DNA of 64,000 nucleotides. It comes from Desulfocapsa sp. GTDB taxonomy: Bacteria; Desulfobacterota; Desulfobulbia; Desulfobulbales; Desulfocapsaceae. Within the stretch, counting starts at the first letter, position 1, and every line of letters starts with the position of its first letter. The position numbers and the translations under genes are program-made. The stretch is from positions 92,267-156,266 of the forward strand of contig JANTGG010000001.1 of assembly GCA_024763035.1 (NCBI GenBank). Reading direction: 5' to 3'. The notes below the pieces were generated by a model, which was not told the origin of the DNA, searched no databases, and saw only the letters and a list, made by a program, of their open reading frames with translations. This document shows, one piece after another, positions 1 through 9,989 of this stretch.

Positions 1-1
1 C

Positions 2-724
2 AATGGGGTTACTTTGCCGGCCCTGCTTGAAAGCCTGCTTGCGGAAACGGATGTGCCCTGGATACGACTGATGTACCTGTATCCTTCGGGAGTCAGCGAT
101 GAACTCCTTACACTCATACGGGAAAACAGGCGTATTCTTCCTTATATGGATATTCCATTTCAGCATGTTTCAGACAGTGTGCTGCGTCGTATGAACAGAC
201 ATTACAGCTCTTTTGATCTGTGCCGTTTTGTCGAACGGGTACGTGATGCTGTGCCCGATATTGCCCTCAGGACAACGATGATGGTGGGTTTTCCGGGAGA
301 AACCGAAGAGGATGTTCAGCAGCTTCTTGATTTTCTGAGAGAGTACAGGTTAGATCATGTCGGCCTCTTTGCCTATACCAACGAAGAAGGCTCAGCTTCT
401 GAGTTTTTTGAAGATCAATGTCCGGAGGAAGTAAAAAAAGAGCGACTGGACAGGGCGATGCGACTGCAGGCTGATATTTCAGAAAGAAAACTGCAAAGCT
501 ACGTTGGGCAGACACTGCCTGTCCTGGTTGAAGGACTGAGCAGAGAAACGGATCTGCTCCTTGAAGGTCGCAGCCAGTACCAGGCACCTGATATTGACGG
601 CTGTGTCTACATCAACGACGGGATGGCAGCGCCTGGTGAAATTGTGAATGTGCACATCACCGAGGCGCAGATATATGATTTAGTGGGGGCTGTGGTGGGA
701 CAGGAAGGAAATAACGCCGGGTAA
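2..724 (+). CDS. rimO: Ribosomal protein S12 methylthiotransferase RimO, C-terminal part (5' end outside window)
   Basis: Open upstream to window edge; radical SAM/MiaB-like segment (RLMYLYPSG, MDIPFQHVSDSVLRRMNR, RTTMMVGFPGETEEDV) and TRAM-like C-terminus. Confidence 0.9.
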   Translation, partial: NGVTLPALLESLLAETDVPWIRLMYLYPSGVSDELLTLIRENRRILPYMDIPFQHVSDSVLRRMNRHYSSFDLCRFVERVRDAVPDIALRTTMMVGFPGETEEDVQQLLDFLREYRLDHVGLFAYTNEEGSASEFFEDQCPEEVKKERLDRAMRLQADISERKLQSYVGQTLPVLVEGLSRETDLLLEGRSQYQAPDIDGCVYINDGMAAPGEIVNVHITEAQIYDLVGAVVGQEGNNAG

Positions 725-728
725 AGCG

Positions 729-1010
729 TTATTTGTTTTTGTTCACCTGCTCCCGAAGGTCCTTGCCGACTTTAAAGAAGGGAAGTTTCTTCGGTTTCAC
801 CTTGATTTTCTGACCTGTCTTTGGATTTCTCCCCTCGTACGTACCATATTCCTTGATAACAAAGCTGCCGAATCCGCGGATTTCTATACTGTCACCTTTC
901 GCGAGAGCCTCTGTCATGGTCTCGATGATAGTGTTGGTAATAGCCGCCGCTTCCCTGTGTGGAAGGTCGATGTCTTCTGACAAGGATTCTATTAGATCTG
1001 ATTTGTTCAT
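729..1010 (-). CDS. HU/IHF-family DNA-binding protein
   Basis: MNKSDLIESL...IRGFGSFVIKEYGTYEGRNPKTGQKIKVKPKKLPFFKVGKDLRE; start chosen at internal Met. Confidence 0.9.
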   Translation of the reverse strand: MNKSDLIESLSEDIDLPHREAAAITNTIIETMTEALAKGDSIEIRGFGSFVIKEYGTYEGRNPKTGQKIKVKPKKLPFFKVGKDLREQVNKNK

Positions 1011-1190
1011 ACCTGACTCCTCTGTGTACAGGGTGAACACAGCAGTTATTTAGCAGTGTTCAAAAAAAATGTGAATTTTTACCAACAAGGCTTACAGTAG
1101 TTTGTTGTTAAAAATCTATTAAATCAATACGATACGGTAACCTTAAGGAATGTCTTAAAAAGGATTTACCGGATAACTATATAGATTTAA

Positions 1191-1937
1191 TCAGCTATTT
1201 TTTTGTTTGTAAAGGAGTTTGTTTGAAAAAATATTTTTTAATTCATTTTTGCTGAGAATTTTGTACTTCCCCAGCGGCAGTCCGTCAAGCGTCAGTGAGC
1301 CATAGGCAAGCCGTTTGAGGTGCAGCACCGGATGACCGATGGCATTGAACATTATTTTTACCTGCCGTTTTCTGCCTTCATGGATGGTGATTTCGATTAT
1401 GCTACTGTTTTTCTTTCGTTTTCTCCTGCGGATTCTAGCAGGGGCTGTCTGCTTTCCTTCAATCCTGATACCTTTCTCCAGTCGCTGCAGGCTCTTTTTG
1501 TCGGGGTGTCCTTTTATTTCAGCCTGATAGGTTTTATGGACCTCGTTACTTGGATGCTGAATGGACTGGGCAAGGGCTCCGTCATTGGTGAGAATCAATG
1601 CGCCCTCGGTGTCGAGATCCAGTCTGCCCACGGGAAAAACCCTCTCCTTCACGCCTGGAAGCAGCGACGTGACAATGGGGCGTCCCTGGGGGTCAGACAG
1701 GGTTGTCACATAGCCTTTGGGTTTATTTAGCAGAATGTAAATACTGGATTCTTCAACGGTAATCTGGCGGTTATCAAAGAGGACAATCTGTTTATCCGGA
1801 GTTACCTTCACCCCCCTGGCTGTTACAGTTTTTCCGTCCACCTTTACCCTGCCGGCGGCTATATATTCTTCTGCCTTTCGTCTGGAGGCGACACCTGCCA
1901 TGGCAAGGAATTTCTGAAGACGGACAGGTTTTTCCAT
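1191..1937 (-). CDS. rluB: Pseudouridine synthase, RluB/RsuA family
   Basis: S4 domain N-term (RLQKFLAMAGVASRRKAEEYI) and GRLDLDTEGALILTNDG catalytic motif. Confidence 0.9.
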   Translation of the reverse strand: MEKPVRLQKFLAMAGVASRRKAEEYIAAGRVKVDGKTVTARGVKVTPDKQIVLFDNRQITVEESSIYILLNKPKGYVTTLSDPQGRPIVTSLLPGVKERVFPVGRLDLDTEGALILTNDGALAQSIQHPSNEVHKTYQAEIKGHPDKKSLQRLEKGIRIEGKQTAPARIRRRKRKKNSSIIEITIHEGRKRQVKIMFNAIGHPVLHLKRLAYGSLTLDGLPLGKYKILSKNELKNIFSNKLLYKQKNS

Positions 1938-1939
1938 GA

Positions 1940-3718
1940 TCAGCGAAGGTGGGAAGGGAGCAGGGTCGTAATACGTGAATCCACAAGTTTACGGGTTGCC
2001 TCATCCACTTCCAGAACGTCGGTGTACCAGGGTTTCATACGACAGTCGAAGACGATGGGAGGGGTCAGCCCCACATGGAAGCGCCGGACACTGGTGCTTG
2101 CTCCGTGAATATCGGCAGCCGGTTCAAAACGGGTGAAAAACGTCCATAGAAATTCCTGGGTGGAACATGTGGCTTCTTCACAGTTATCCACCAGGATAAT
2201 AGCCGGCCAGTTAGCAAGAGCCGGATCTTTTGCGATTTCTTCCGCGAGCTTCGCTGTGTCGTCGTAAGCGCTTGTCTCAAGAACCAGCGTGCCCGGGAGG
2301 TATGCCTTCACTTTCCGGCAGTGGGGCGGCAGGCTGCCGGAGAAGTCGGTGGGCAGTTTCCTGAGCTTTTCTTTGCCAAGCCCCATCATCAGAGCCTTGG
2401 ATCCCTTATTTACGGAAGGTCCGGTGTAATCCAGAGTATCCTGGGAGACATTTGCAAAGACGAAAAGATCCCGGTCCCATTGGATACGTTCCAGAACATG
2501 TGTCCAGAGAGAAGGAAAGTCAGTAATGTCAAGGTCTCCATCGGTGAGGATAAGAAATTTGGTGAGTGACAGCTGACCTTCGCCTAGAATTCGTAGACCG
2601 CAGGCAAATGCCTCACGCGGATAGCGGTCTGCAACACGGGCGGCAGCCAGACAGTGGAAACCGGTTTCCCCAAAGGTCTTCAATTCACGTACACCCTTCA
2701 TAACGAGAGGGAAGAGGGGAGAGAGCAGGTCCTGCAGATAATCACCTATGAAATAATCTTCCTGTTTGGGACGCCCGACGATGGTTGCCGGATAGATTGC
2801 CTTTTTCCGATGGTAAAGGTGGGATGCCTGAAAAACAGGGTAGTCATGTTGCAGGGAGTTGTAACCGTAATGATCGCCGAATGGTCCTTCAGGCTTACGG
2901 ATATGTGGAGGAACCACACCCTTCACGGCAAATTCTGTATTGGCAACCAGGCGGTGACCTCCTCTGGGATCGGCGGTCATATCAAGTTTCCTGCCGATAA
3001 GGAGGGAGGTCAGCATCAGTTCCGGAATATCTTCCGGCAGGGGGGCAATGGCTGCCAGCATTAATGCGGGAGGACCACCGATGTAGAGAGTCATGGGCAG
3101 GGGCTGGCTCAGCTTTTCTGCTTCATGGTAATGGTAGCCACCTCCTTTGTGTATCTGCCAGTGAATTCCGGTGGTTGTGGCATCGTGGCGTTGAATCCGG
3201 TACATGCCGAGATTGTGCCCCTTCCCTCCAGGGTGTTCAGTGTAGACAAGGGGAAGGGTGACAAATGCCCCGCCATCACTGTGCCATGAGGTGAGCATGG
3301 GCAGACTGTCCAGGCGAGGCGGAGATTGGCAGCTGTCGAGGATGGGGCCATGTTTTTTTTCCTTGAGCCCGATCTTCATGCCGTCCAGAAAGAGTTGCCG
3401 GTTATCCCAAAGTTTTTTTGCCCGCAGGGGCATGATGGATTCGGTGAGATTCACCAGATCCTGGACAAATTGCTGCGGCCGTCTGCCAAAGGCAAGTTCC
3501 AGGCGTTCTGCTGTGCCGAAAAGGTTGGTGATAACAGGAAAGCTGCTTCCTTTTACGTTACAGAAAAGTAGTGCAGGCCCCTGACGTTCGATGACACGCC
3601 GGTGAATCTCAGCAATCTCCAGATAGGGGTCGACCTCTTCTTCTATCAATTGCAGCTGATTTTCCCGGCGCAGCAGCTCTATAAAGCTGCGCAGATCGTA
3701 AAAAATATCGTGTGCCAT
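1940..3718 (-). CDS. UbiD-family decarboxylase
   Basis: Full-length UbiD-like protein (NLFGTAERLELAFG, GPFGDHYGYN, PKQEDYFIGDYLQ). Confidence 0.85.
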   Translation of the reverse strand: MAHDIFYDLRSFIELLRRENQLQLIEEEVDPYLEIAEIHRRVIERQGPALLFCNVKGSSFPVITNLFGTAERLELAFGRRPQQFVQDLVNLTESIMPLRAKKLWDNRQLFLDGMKIGLKEKKHGPILDSCQSPPRLDSLPMLTSWHSDGGAFVTLPLVYTEHPGGKGHNLGMYRIQRHDATTTGIHWQIHKGGGYHYHEAEKLSQPLPMTLYIGGPPALMLAAIAPLPEDIPELMLTSLLIGRKLDMTADPRGGHRLVANTEFAVKGVVPPHIRKPEGPFGDHYGYNSLQHDYPVFQASHLYHRKKAIYPATIVGRPKQEDYFIGDYLQDLLSPLFPLVMKGVRELKTFGETGFHCLAAARVADRYPREAFACGLRILGEGQLSLTKFLILTDGDLDITDFPSLWTHVLERIQWDRDLFVFANVSQDTLDYTGPSVNKGSKALMMGLGKEKLRKLPTDFSGSLPPHCRKVKAYLPGTLVLETSAYDDTAKLAEEIAKDPALANWPAIILVDNCEEATCSTQEFLWTFFTRFEPAADIHGASTSVRRFHVGLTPPIVFDCRMKPWYTDVLEVDEATRKLVDSRITTLLPSHLR

Positions 3719-3721
3719 AAC

Positions 3722-3976
3722 TTATCTGGTGTCTGGTGAATGGTTGTGGGGGGATGGCTCAAGGAGAAACAGCTGGTGATATTCATCTTCAGTCATGTTT
3801 TTCTTCATGATTCCGGTGAGGACGTGGACTATCTCCTGTATATCATCACTGCTTAAACGCCCGGCGAGGGTCCTGCTGAATTCTTCCCTGCCGAGGAGCT
3901 GAAGAAAACAGCTGATGGATGCACGGTCGAGTTCTTCGTTCAGCCCGAAGCACATCTGGTGGGGATCAATGCTCAT
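3722..3976 (-). CDS. Hypothetical small protein
   Basis: 84-aa ORF overlapping the start region of the adjacent YjbQ gene, same strand, tight operon spacing. Confidence 0.6.
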   Translation of the reverse strand: MSIDPHQMCFGLNEELDRASISCFLQLLGREEFSRTLAGRLSSDDIQEIVHVLTGIMKKNMTEDEYHQLFLLEPSPHNHSPDTR

Positions 3977-4374
3977 GAGGCGAGGAGACGATAATGTACC
4001 TTTCTGCTTCGCGGACCGTCAAATTCGCAGAAATAGATGGACTGCCAGGTGCCGAGCCGTATTGTGCCGTCTTCAATAAAAAGCGTGAGGGATGCCCCCA
4101 TGAGCGATGCCATGATATGGGCGGGTGAGTTCCCCTCCATATGCCGGAATGGATAGTCGAGGGGGACAATCTTCCGCAGGCCCTTGATGATGTCAAGGCG
4201 GACATCGGGGTCTGCACCTTCGTTGATGGTGAGCCCTGCGGTGGTATGGGGATTGAAGAGATAACAGATACCGGTGCTGATGCCGGATTCTTTGACAAGC
4301 AGACGCACTTCGGAGCTGATGTCCACGAGGTGCATCTGCCTGGCTGTCGCTACTGGGAATTCACCGCTGCGCAT
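3973..4374 (-). CDS. YjbQ family protein (secondary thiamine-phosphate synthase-like)
   Basis: NPHTTAGLTINEGADPDV, HIMASLMGASLTLFIEDGTIRLGTWQSIYFCEFDGPRSRKV. Confidence 0.88.
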   Translation of the reverse strand: MRSGEFPVATARQMHLVDISSEVRLLVKESGISTGICYLFNPHTTAGLTINEGADPDVRLDIIKGLRKIVPLDYPFRHMEGNSPAHIMASLMGASLTLFIEDGTIRLGTWQSIYFCEFDGPRSRKVHYRLLAS

Positions 4375-4379
4375 AGTCG

Positions 4380-4832
4380 TCAGTTCTGCAGCTGCCAGTG
4401 ACCGTATTGATCGCGACAGGCTGTGGAATAGACCGTTTCCCGCCGACCATCGATAACAGACTGGATCTCAGCCTGTCGACAGGGCTGGCTGGTTTGCGGA
4501 TTGGAATATGCCGGCTGGGGGGTTACCTGGTAGCTGTTGCCGTTGTCAGGGTTTCGCCAGCTGTTGGTCTGCCCGGAAACACCGCGTTCGTATACGTGGT
4601 TTAACTGTTCCCTGTCATATTTATCCATCTCGTTGCCCACCATGTAGCCGAGCATGGTGCCGATGGCAGCTCCGATAAGGGTGGCTTCGGTGTTGTGTCC
4701 GATTGCCTGACCGGCCAGTGCACCGGCAACAGCACCGCCCCCTGCACCCATCTGGGCTTTGTTGGGATTGGCACAAGATGACAGCAAGAGGGTCAGACTG
4801 AGAAGAACGGGAAGTATAAGTGTCTGTTTCAT
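4380..4832 (-). CDS. Glycine-zipper lipoprotein (17-kDa surface antigen-like)
   Basis: Lipobox LLSSCAN; GAGGGAVAGALAGQAIGHNTEATLIGAAIGTMLGYMVGNEMD. Confidence 0.8.
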   Translation of the reverse strand: MKQTLILPVLLSLTLLLSSCANPNKAQMGAGGGAVAGALAGQAIGHNTEATLIGAAIGTMLGYMVGNEMDKYDREQLNHVYERGVSGQTNSWRNPDNGNSYQVTPQPAYSNPQTSQPCRQAEIQSVIDGRRETVYSTACRDQYGHWQLQN

Positions 4833-4921
4833 AAGTACTCCGTGTGATTGTGTTTAACTGCTAATATAACATATTGGTGCCTGAAAAAGTAGGTATGGCA
4901 GGGGAAATGTCAAATTGTTTT

Positions 4922-5320
4922 TCAGGTATGATCCCGGTAATAGTTGCCGAAAATTTGATCCATGCCGGTGATATGGTCGGTGATCCATTCCGACAGTTCC
5001 TGCCTGATTGCATTGACAAGATCGGGGGTGAGTCCTGACTTATTGAAGTCTTTATGGATTTCGTCAAAACGGGCTGTGAACACCCGGTGTGCGGTGAGCT
5101 GCTCTTCCATTCTGGGATAGTTGACTGTCTCCATATATTTTTCCTCCATGGCAAAATGCCTGGCAACGTATTGCTTGATCTGAGTCAGGAGGGTCTCTAT
5201 GGCTGACGCTTTAAGCCCTTTTTTCACTGCTTCCAGCAATTCGTCGTTGAAACGGAAGAGCTGCTTATGTTGGGTGTCGATAATGGGTATGCCGATTTCA
5301 TAGTCACTTTTCCAGTGCAT
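4922..5320 (-). CDS. Bacteriohemerythrin
   Basis: Hemerythrin motif W..DYEIGIPIIDTQHKQLF...HFAMEEKYM...H; start at MHWKSD. Confidence 0.85.
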   Translation of the reverse strand: MHWKSDYEIGIPIIDTQHKQLFRFNDELLEAVKKGLKASAIETLLTQIKQYVARHFAMEEKYMETVNYPRMEEQLTAHRVFTARFDEIHKDFNKSGLTPDLVNAIRQELSEWITDHITGMDQIFGNYYRDHT

Positions 5321-5624
5321 GGAGAATCTCCGGATGTGATTGCCTGCGTCGCAGATCATCGATTTCTTCAAGCAGATCAAGGGCAAGGGCCGTTCCCGGC
5401 AGATTGATCCGCAGATCATTGTGAAGGCGGATGGAAATCTGGATACGTTTGATTTCCACTGCCCCAAAACGCCAGTCACCGGGGTGGCTTCCTTTGGGAG
5501 AAAGGATCCCTTCGTCAATCAGGTCGTGGATAAACTGGGCACGTACTCTGCAGAGTCGACAGAGATCCCGCAGACGGTAGCTGCACTCTTCGTCAAAAAC
5601 GGTACATTTAATTTCTGTTGTCAT
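5304..5624 (-). CDS. CbpM-like chaperone modulator (MerR-like HTH)
   Basis: Directly downstream of the cbpA-like gene; LCRLCRVRAQFIHDLIDEGILSPKG. Confidence 0.7.
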   Translation of the reverse strand: MTTEIKCTVFDEECSYRLRDLCRLCRVRAQFIHDLIDEGILSPKGSHPGDWRFGAVEIKRIQISIRLHNDLRINLPGTALALDLLEEIDDLRRRQSHPEILHALEK

Positions 5625-6589
5625 GAGCTCATTCCAAGGCTGCTGCGGGGGTTAAAGGGCATGGCTTCTGCCATGCTTTTATACAGCTCCCGCTGGGTAT
5701 CGTTTTCCGGAGTTGGAACAATGACGGCCAGGGTCACGTACTGATCTCCGCTCATTTTGGTCGAAGCGATCCCTCTTCCTTTCAGGCGCATTTTCTTTCC
5801 TGTTTGGGAACCGGGTGGTATTTTTAACTCAACGGTGCCGCCGAGGGTGGGAACCGGTACGCTCGCACCAAGAGCTGCTTCCCAGGGAGTGATGGGCAGG
5901 GTGAGCAGGATATCCCGCTTATCCACAGTGAAAAAGGGGTGGCTGTTGAGGTTGATCTCCAGGTAGAGATCACCGTTTGCTCCATTGGCGGATCCCACTG
6001 CTCCCTGACCTTCCAGGCGAATCCGCTGTCCCTCGATGACTCCCTTGGGAATGGTGACGTTCAGGGTATGGGGGGTGGTTTTGACATGCCCCTTTGCGTC
6101 AACGGTCGGCCGCTGCAGAACCAGGCTCTGCTTGCTGCCCTTATAACTGTCTTCGAGGCTGATTGAGATCTTGGCATGTAGATCCTGTCCTTTCCCGTAG
6201 TAGGCTGACTGTCTACCCCCAAACTGCTCCTGCTGGTTGAATTCACTCTGTCTGCCAAAAAGGGATTCAAAGAAATCACTGAACTGGGAGGCGTCGGCTT
6301 CGGTGTACCCTCCTCCCTGAAATTCAAAGTTGTTATCCCAGTCCGGTGGCGGGTTGAAATCCTGTCCTGCCTGCCAATTGCTGCCGAATTTGTCATAGGC
6401 GGCACGTTTTTCTGTGTCCTGCAGTACCTCGTAGGCCTCCCCCACCTCTTTAAAACGTTTTTCAGCGTCCGGGTCTTTGTTTACATCCGGGTGAAATTTA
6501 CGGGCAAGCTTGCGATAGGCGCGTTTAACCTCATCCTGAGTGGCGGTTTTTTCTATGCCCAGTGTGGTGTAATAGTCTTTAAATTCCAT
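5621..6589 (-). CDS. cbpA: DnaJ-class curved-DNA-binding protein
   Basis: J domain with HPD (KFHPDVNKDPDAEKRFKEVGEAYEVL), G/F region, DnaJ C-terminal domain. Confidence 0.88.
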   Translation of the reverse strand: MEFKDYYTTLGIEKTATQDEVKRAYRKLARKFHPDVNKDPDAEKRFKEVGEAYEVLQDTEKRAAYDKFGSNWQAGQDFNPPPDWDNNFEFQGGGYTEADASQFSDFFESLFGRQSEFNQQEQFGGRQSAYYGKGQDLHAKISISLEDSYKGSKQSLVLQRPTVDAKGHVKTTPHTLNVTIPKGVIEGQRIRLEGQGAVGSANGANGDLYLEINLNSHPFFTVDKRDILLTLPITPWEAALGASVPVPTLGGTVELKIPPGSQTGKKMRLKGRGIASTKMSGDQYVTLAVIVPTPENDTQRELYKSMAEAMPFNPRSSLGMSS

Positions 6590-6708
6590 AATGATTTCCT
6601 GCCGTTTGTAACCGAACAGTTTTCTGGAGAAAATATTTTCCAGCTTGATCTTATCTTGACACAGTTTTATCTTACCGCATACTATACTAATTTAAAGGGA
6701 AAAACGAC

Positions 6709-7242
6709 GTGGAAGAATGTGTATATCTGATCGGCTGCCGGGCAGTGGGGAAAACCAGTATCGGGACAGCTCTCGCCAGACGACTCGGTTATGAATTTCT
6801 GGATAGTGATGCGCTGGTTGTTGAAAAAACAGGGGCGTCCATAGCAATTGTTGTGTCAGAGGAAGGCTGGGCTGGTTTTCGTAAGTATGAACGGCAGGTA
6901 CTCAGCGAATTGTCCGGCAGAAAACGAACGGTTGTTGCCACCGGCGGCGGAGCTGTTCTCCATCGTGAAATCTGGTCACGTCTGAAAGAGGAAGGAAGGG
7001 TTGTCTGGCTCACTGCAGATACTGATATTCTCTGTGAACGCCTCCAAAAAGATGCCCGGTCTAAAAGTCAGCGTCCCAGTTTGACCGGGAAAGATGTTTG
7101 TCAGGAACTGCGGGAGGTTCTTATAGAACGGCGCCCGTATTATCAGGAACTAGCCGATTATACTGTGGATTGCAGTACCTTGACGCTTGCTCAGGCAGTG
7201 GGCAGCGTTGAGAAAGTGTGCAGGTTGGCAGAAAAGGAATAG
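6709..7242 (+). CDS. aroK: Shikimate kinase
   Basis: P-loop variant GCRAVGKTSIG, LGYEFLDSDALV, ATGGGAV; GTG start; next to aroC. Confidence 0.9.
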   Translation: MEECVYLIGCRAVGKTSIGTALARRLGYEFLDSDALVVEKTGASIAIVVSEEGWAGFRKYERQVLSELSGRKRTVVATGGGAVLHREIWSRLKEEGRVVWLTADTDILCERLQKDARSKSQRPSLTGKDVCQELREVLIERRPYYQELADYTVDCSTLTLAQAVGSVEKVCRLAEKE

Positions 7243-7245
7243 AAA

Positions 7246-8322
7246 ATGGCGGGAAATACATTTGGAAAGGCTTTTCGGGTAACGACCTGGGGAGAATCGC
7301 ACGGCACTGGAGTGGGAGCTGTAATCGATGGCTGTCCTCCCGGGATTGTCCTTGATCCTCTGTTGCTGCAGGCTGAAATGGACAGGAGACGTCCCGGTCA
7401 GGGAGGAGCGTCGAGCCCCCGTAAAGAACCTGACAGGATTGAACTGCTTTCCGGAATTTTTACCCCCGAGGGAGAAGAGCTGCCGCAAACCACCGGTACT
7501 CCGATTTCCCTTGCCATTTTTAATAAGGATGCCCATTCAAAGTCCTATGATACGCTGCGTGATATTTTTCGCCCCGGTCATGGCGACATCACCTATCTCA
7601 AGAAATACGGCATTCGCGATCATCGCGGCGGCGGACGGGCGTCAGCCCGGGAAACAGCGGCCCGTGTTGCTGCCGGGGCTGTTGCCAAACAGGTCCTTCT
7701 TGCACATAATGTCGAGGTCTGTGCCTATACAGTTGCCCTTGGCGGAGTGAAAATAAAGACACGTGATCTGCAGATTCTCGGTGATAATCGCTTTTTCTGC
7801 CCTGACTCGGAAGCTGCTGAAAAAATGGAGGAACGGGTTCTTGAAGTACGGAAACAGGGGGATACACTTGGGGGAATCGTTGAGATTACAGCATCGTGTC
7901 CTGCAGGTCTTGGAGAACCTGTCTTTGATAAGCTCGAAGCCGAACTTGCCCATGGTCTGATGTCCATTGGAGCAGTGAAGGGTGTGGAAGTGGGAGCGGG
8001 ATTCGGGGTGGCGGAGATGCTTGGTTCTGAAAATAATGATTCCATTATCCCTGACGGATTTTCCGGCAATAATGCTGGAGGGATTCTGGCAGGTATCTCC
8101 AATGGTGATACCATTGTTCTTCGCGTTGCGGTGAAACCTATTCCTTCCATCGCCAAAGTCCAGAAAAGTATTAATCTTGCAAATGAAGAAGTGGAAATTC
8201 AGGTGGGCGGTCGGCATGATATCTCTGCAATTCCCCGTATTATTCCAGTGTGTGAGGCAATGGTGCGGTTGACCCTTGTTGACCATCTTCTTCGCCAGAC
8301 TGCACTGTTGCGGGGGGAGTAG
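7246..8322 (+). CDS. aroC: Chorismate synthase
   Basis: GNTFGKAFRVTTWGESHGTGVGAVIDG, GRASARETAARVAAGAVAK. Confidence 0.97.
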   Translation: MAGNTFGKAFRVTTWGESHGTGVGAVIDGCPPGIVLDPLLLQAEMDRRRPGQGGASSPRKEPDRIELLSGIFTPEGEELPQTTGTPISLAIFNKDAHSKSYDTLRDIFRPGHGDITYLKKYGIRDHRGGGRASARETAARVAAGAVAKQVLLAHNVEVCAYTVALGGVKIKTRDLQILGDNRFFCPDSEAAEKMEERVLEVRKQGDTLGGIVEITASCPAGLGEPVFDKLEAELAHGLMSIGAVKGVEVGAGFGVAEMLGSENNDSIIPDGFSGNNAGGILAGISNGDTIVLRVAVKPIPSIAKVQKSINLANEEVEIQVGGRHDISAIPRIIPVCEAMVRLTLVDHLLRQTALLRGE

Positions 8323-8328
8323 CCAACC

Positions 8329-9978
8329 ATGAGCAGACCACAGGGAGCACTGCGTCAGATATGGATGGTGAGCCGGGAGTACGGAGCCCTTGCCGGTGCT
8401 GGAGGGGTGAAGGATGTTGTCCCGCAGCTGGCTCAGACACTTGCCAGATGGAATGGGCGTTCTGTTCATGTTGTTTTGCCGTGTTATGGTTTTATGGATC
8501 CGGAAGCACGCGGGTTTCAGCTTCTCTCCGATCCTTTGCAGGACGAGGGGGTGCTCAGGTTTGATGTGGATCTTAATTACAGCAGTCAGGAGCGTCGGGA
8601 GCAGGTACGGGTGTGGAAGGCTGTTAAAAACCGGGTGCATCTCTACCTTATAGAGGCACAGCGTTTTTCTGAAAAGCAGTCTGTTTATACCTACACCGAA
8701 GCGGAGGAAAAAAAGGCATCTTGGAAGAAGGCGGGAGAGGGGCATTACGACTACTTTGCCATGAACATCCTGCTGCAGAAAGCAAGTCTTGATCTTATGA
8801 TGATTCTGCGGGTACGTCCGGATGTGATTCATTGCCACGATGGACACACTGCGGTTCTGCCCGCCCTTATCGCAGAGCATCCCGGGATACGGCATTATTT
8901 TCGGGATACAGGGACTGTGGTGACCATTCATAATGCAGGCAAGGGGTATCATCAGGAAGTGGCAGACCTTGAATTTGCAAAGGAGTGTACCGGATTGCCC
9001 ATGCGGGTTGTGGTCAGCAGCCGTCTGGGGCTCAGTTTTGACCCTTTCCTTGCCGCTGCCGGTACTGCAGTAATGAATACCGTCAGTGGAAATTATGCCA
9101 GGGAACTGCAGGAAAGCAGTGATGATGAGCTCACCGGCTGGCTGGGACAGACCCTTTTGAAACGGGGAGTACTTCTCGAAGGGGTAACCAACGGTATCGA
9201 CCCGGAGGAATGTTCGCCAAAAGATCATGAGAAAAGTGGAATCGCCGCTCCCTATGATCCTCTGGATGTTTCATCCCTTTCAGGAAAAAAACTCTGCAAA
9301 CAGGCCATGCTCGATCTGGTTGCAAGGGGTAGGGTTGTGCCGGGAGTTGAACGTTCCGGGTATCTTGATCCTGACCCTTCTGTTCCACTTCTTACCTTTA
9401 TCGGACGTCTCAGTGAACAAAAGGGTGTTGATGTGCTTATCGGGGCTCTCACAGAAATGCTTGCCGCCGACAGAGGATTTTCTTTTTTACTGCTCGGCTC
9501 CGGAGGACGGACAGAAGAAATCGCCCTTGCAAATCTGGCTGAAAAAAGAGAGAATCTTGGAAGGGTCTGTATCTTACGCGGTTTCAGCCCGGCTCTCGCC
9601 AATAAAATCTACGCAGCGGGAGATTTCTTTTTGATACCGTCACAGTATGAACCCTGTGGGCTCACCGATTTCATGGCGCAGCTCTTTGGCAATCTACCCG
9701 TCGTTCATCGTGTCGGAGGATTGGTCAAGGTGATTCACGGCAGAACCGGATTCAGCTACGGGGAGCAGACTGCGGCAGCTCTTTGCAGTGTGATTCGTCA
9801 GGCACTGTCTGTCTATCGCACGGACAAAGAGACTCTGCACAGGATGCAGGCACAGGCTGTGCAGACGATACTTGACAGACATACCTGGGACACGGTGAGT
9901 AAGAAATATCTGAAACTTTATAAAAAGGCGAGGGCAGTAAGAGTCCTGCAGGTGCAAACGACAGATCAAACCATATAA
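8329..9978 (+). CDS. glgA: Glycogen/starch synthase (GT5)
   Basis: Starch synthase catalytic region; IGRLSEQKGVDVLIGAL, PSQYEPCGLTDFMAQLFGNLPVVHRVGGL. Confidence 0.9.
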   Translation: MSRPQGALRQIWMVSREYGALAGAGGVKDVVPQLAQTLARWNGRSVHVVLPCYGFMDPEARGFQLLSDPLQDEGVLRFDVDLNYSSQERREQVRVWKAVKNRVHLYLIEAQRFSEKQSVYTYTEAEEKKASWKKAGEGHYDYFAMNILLQKASLDLMMILRVRPDVIHCHDGHTAVLPALIAEHPGIRHYFRDTGTVVTIHNAGKGYHQEVADLEFAKECTGLPMRVVVSSRLGLSFDPFLAAAGTAVMNTVSGNYARELQESSDDELTGWLGQTLLKRGVLLEGVTNGIDPEECSPKDHEKSGIAAPYDPLDVSSLSGKKLCKQAMLDLVARGRVVPGVERSGYLDPDPSVPLLTFIGRLSEQKGVDVLIGALTEMLAADRGFSFLLLGSGGRTEEIALANLAEKRENLGRVCILRGFSPALANKIYAAGDFFLIPSQYEPCGLTDFMAQLFGNLPVVHRVGGLVKVIHGRTGFSYGEQTAAALCSVIRQALSVYRTDKETLHRMQAQAVQTILDRHTWDTVSKKYLKLYKKARAVRVLQVQTTDQTI

Positions 9979-9989
9979 GGAGACAGGGT

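Noticed and set aside
7642-9228. 528-aa minus-strand ORF
   Set aside because: Fully antisense to the strongly supported aroC and glgA; low-complexity His/Pro/Cys-rich translation without domain motifs.
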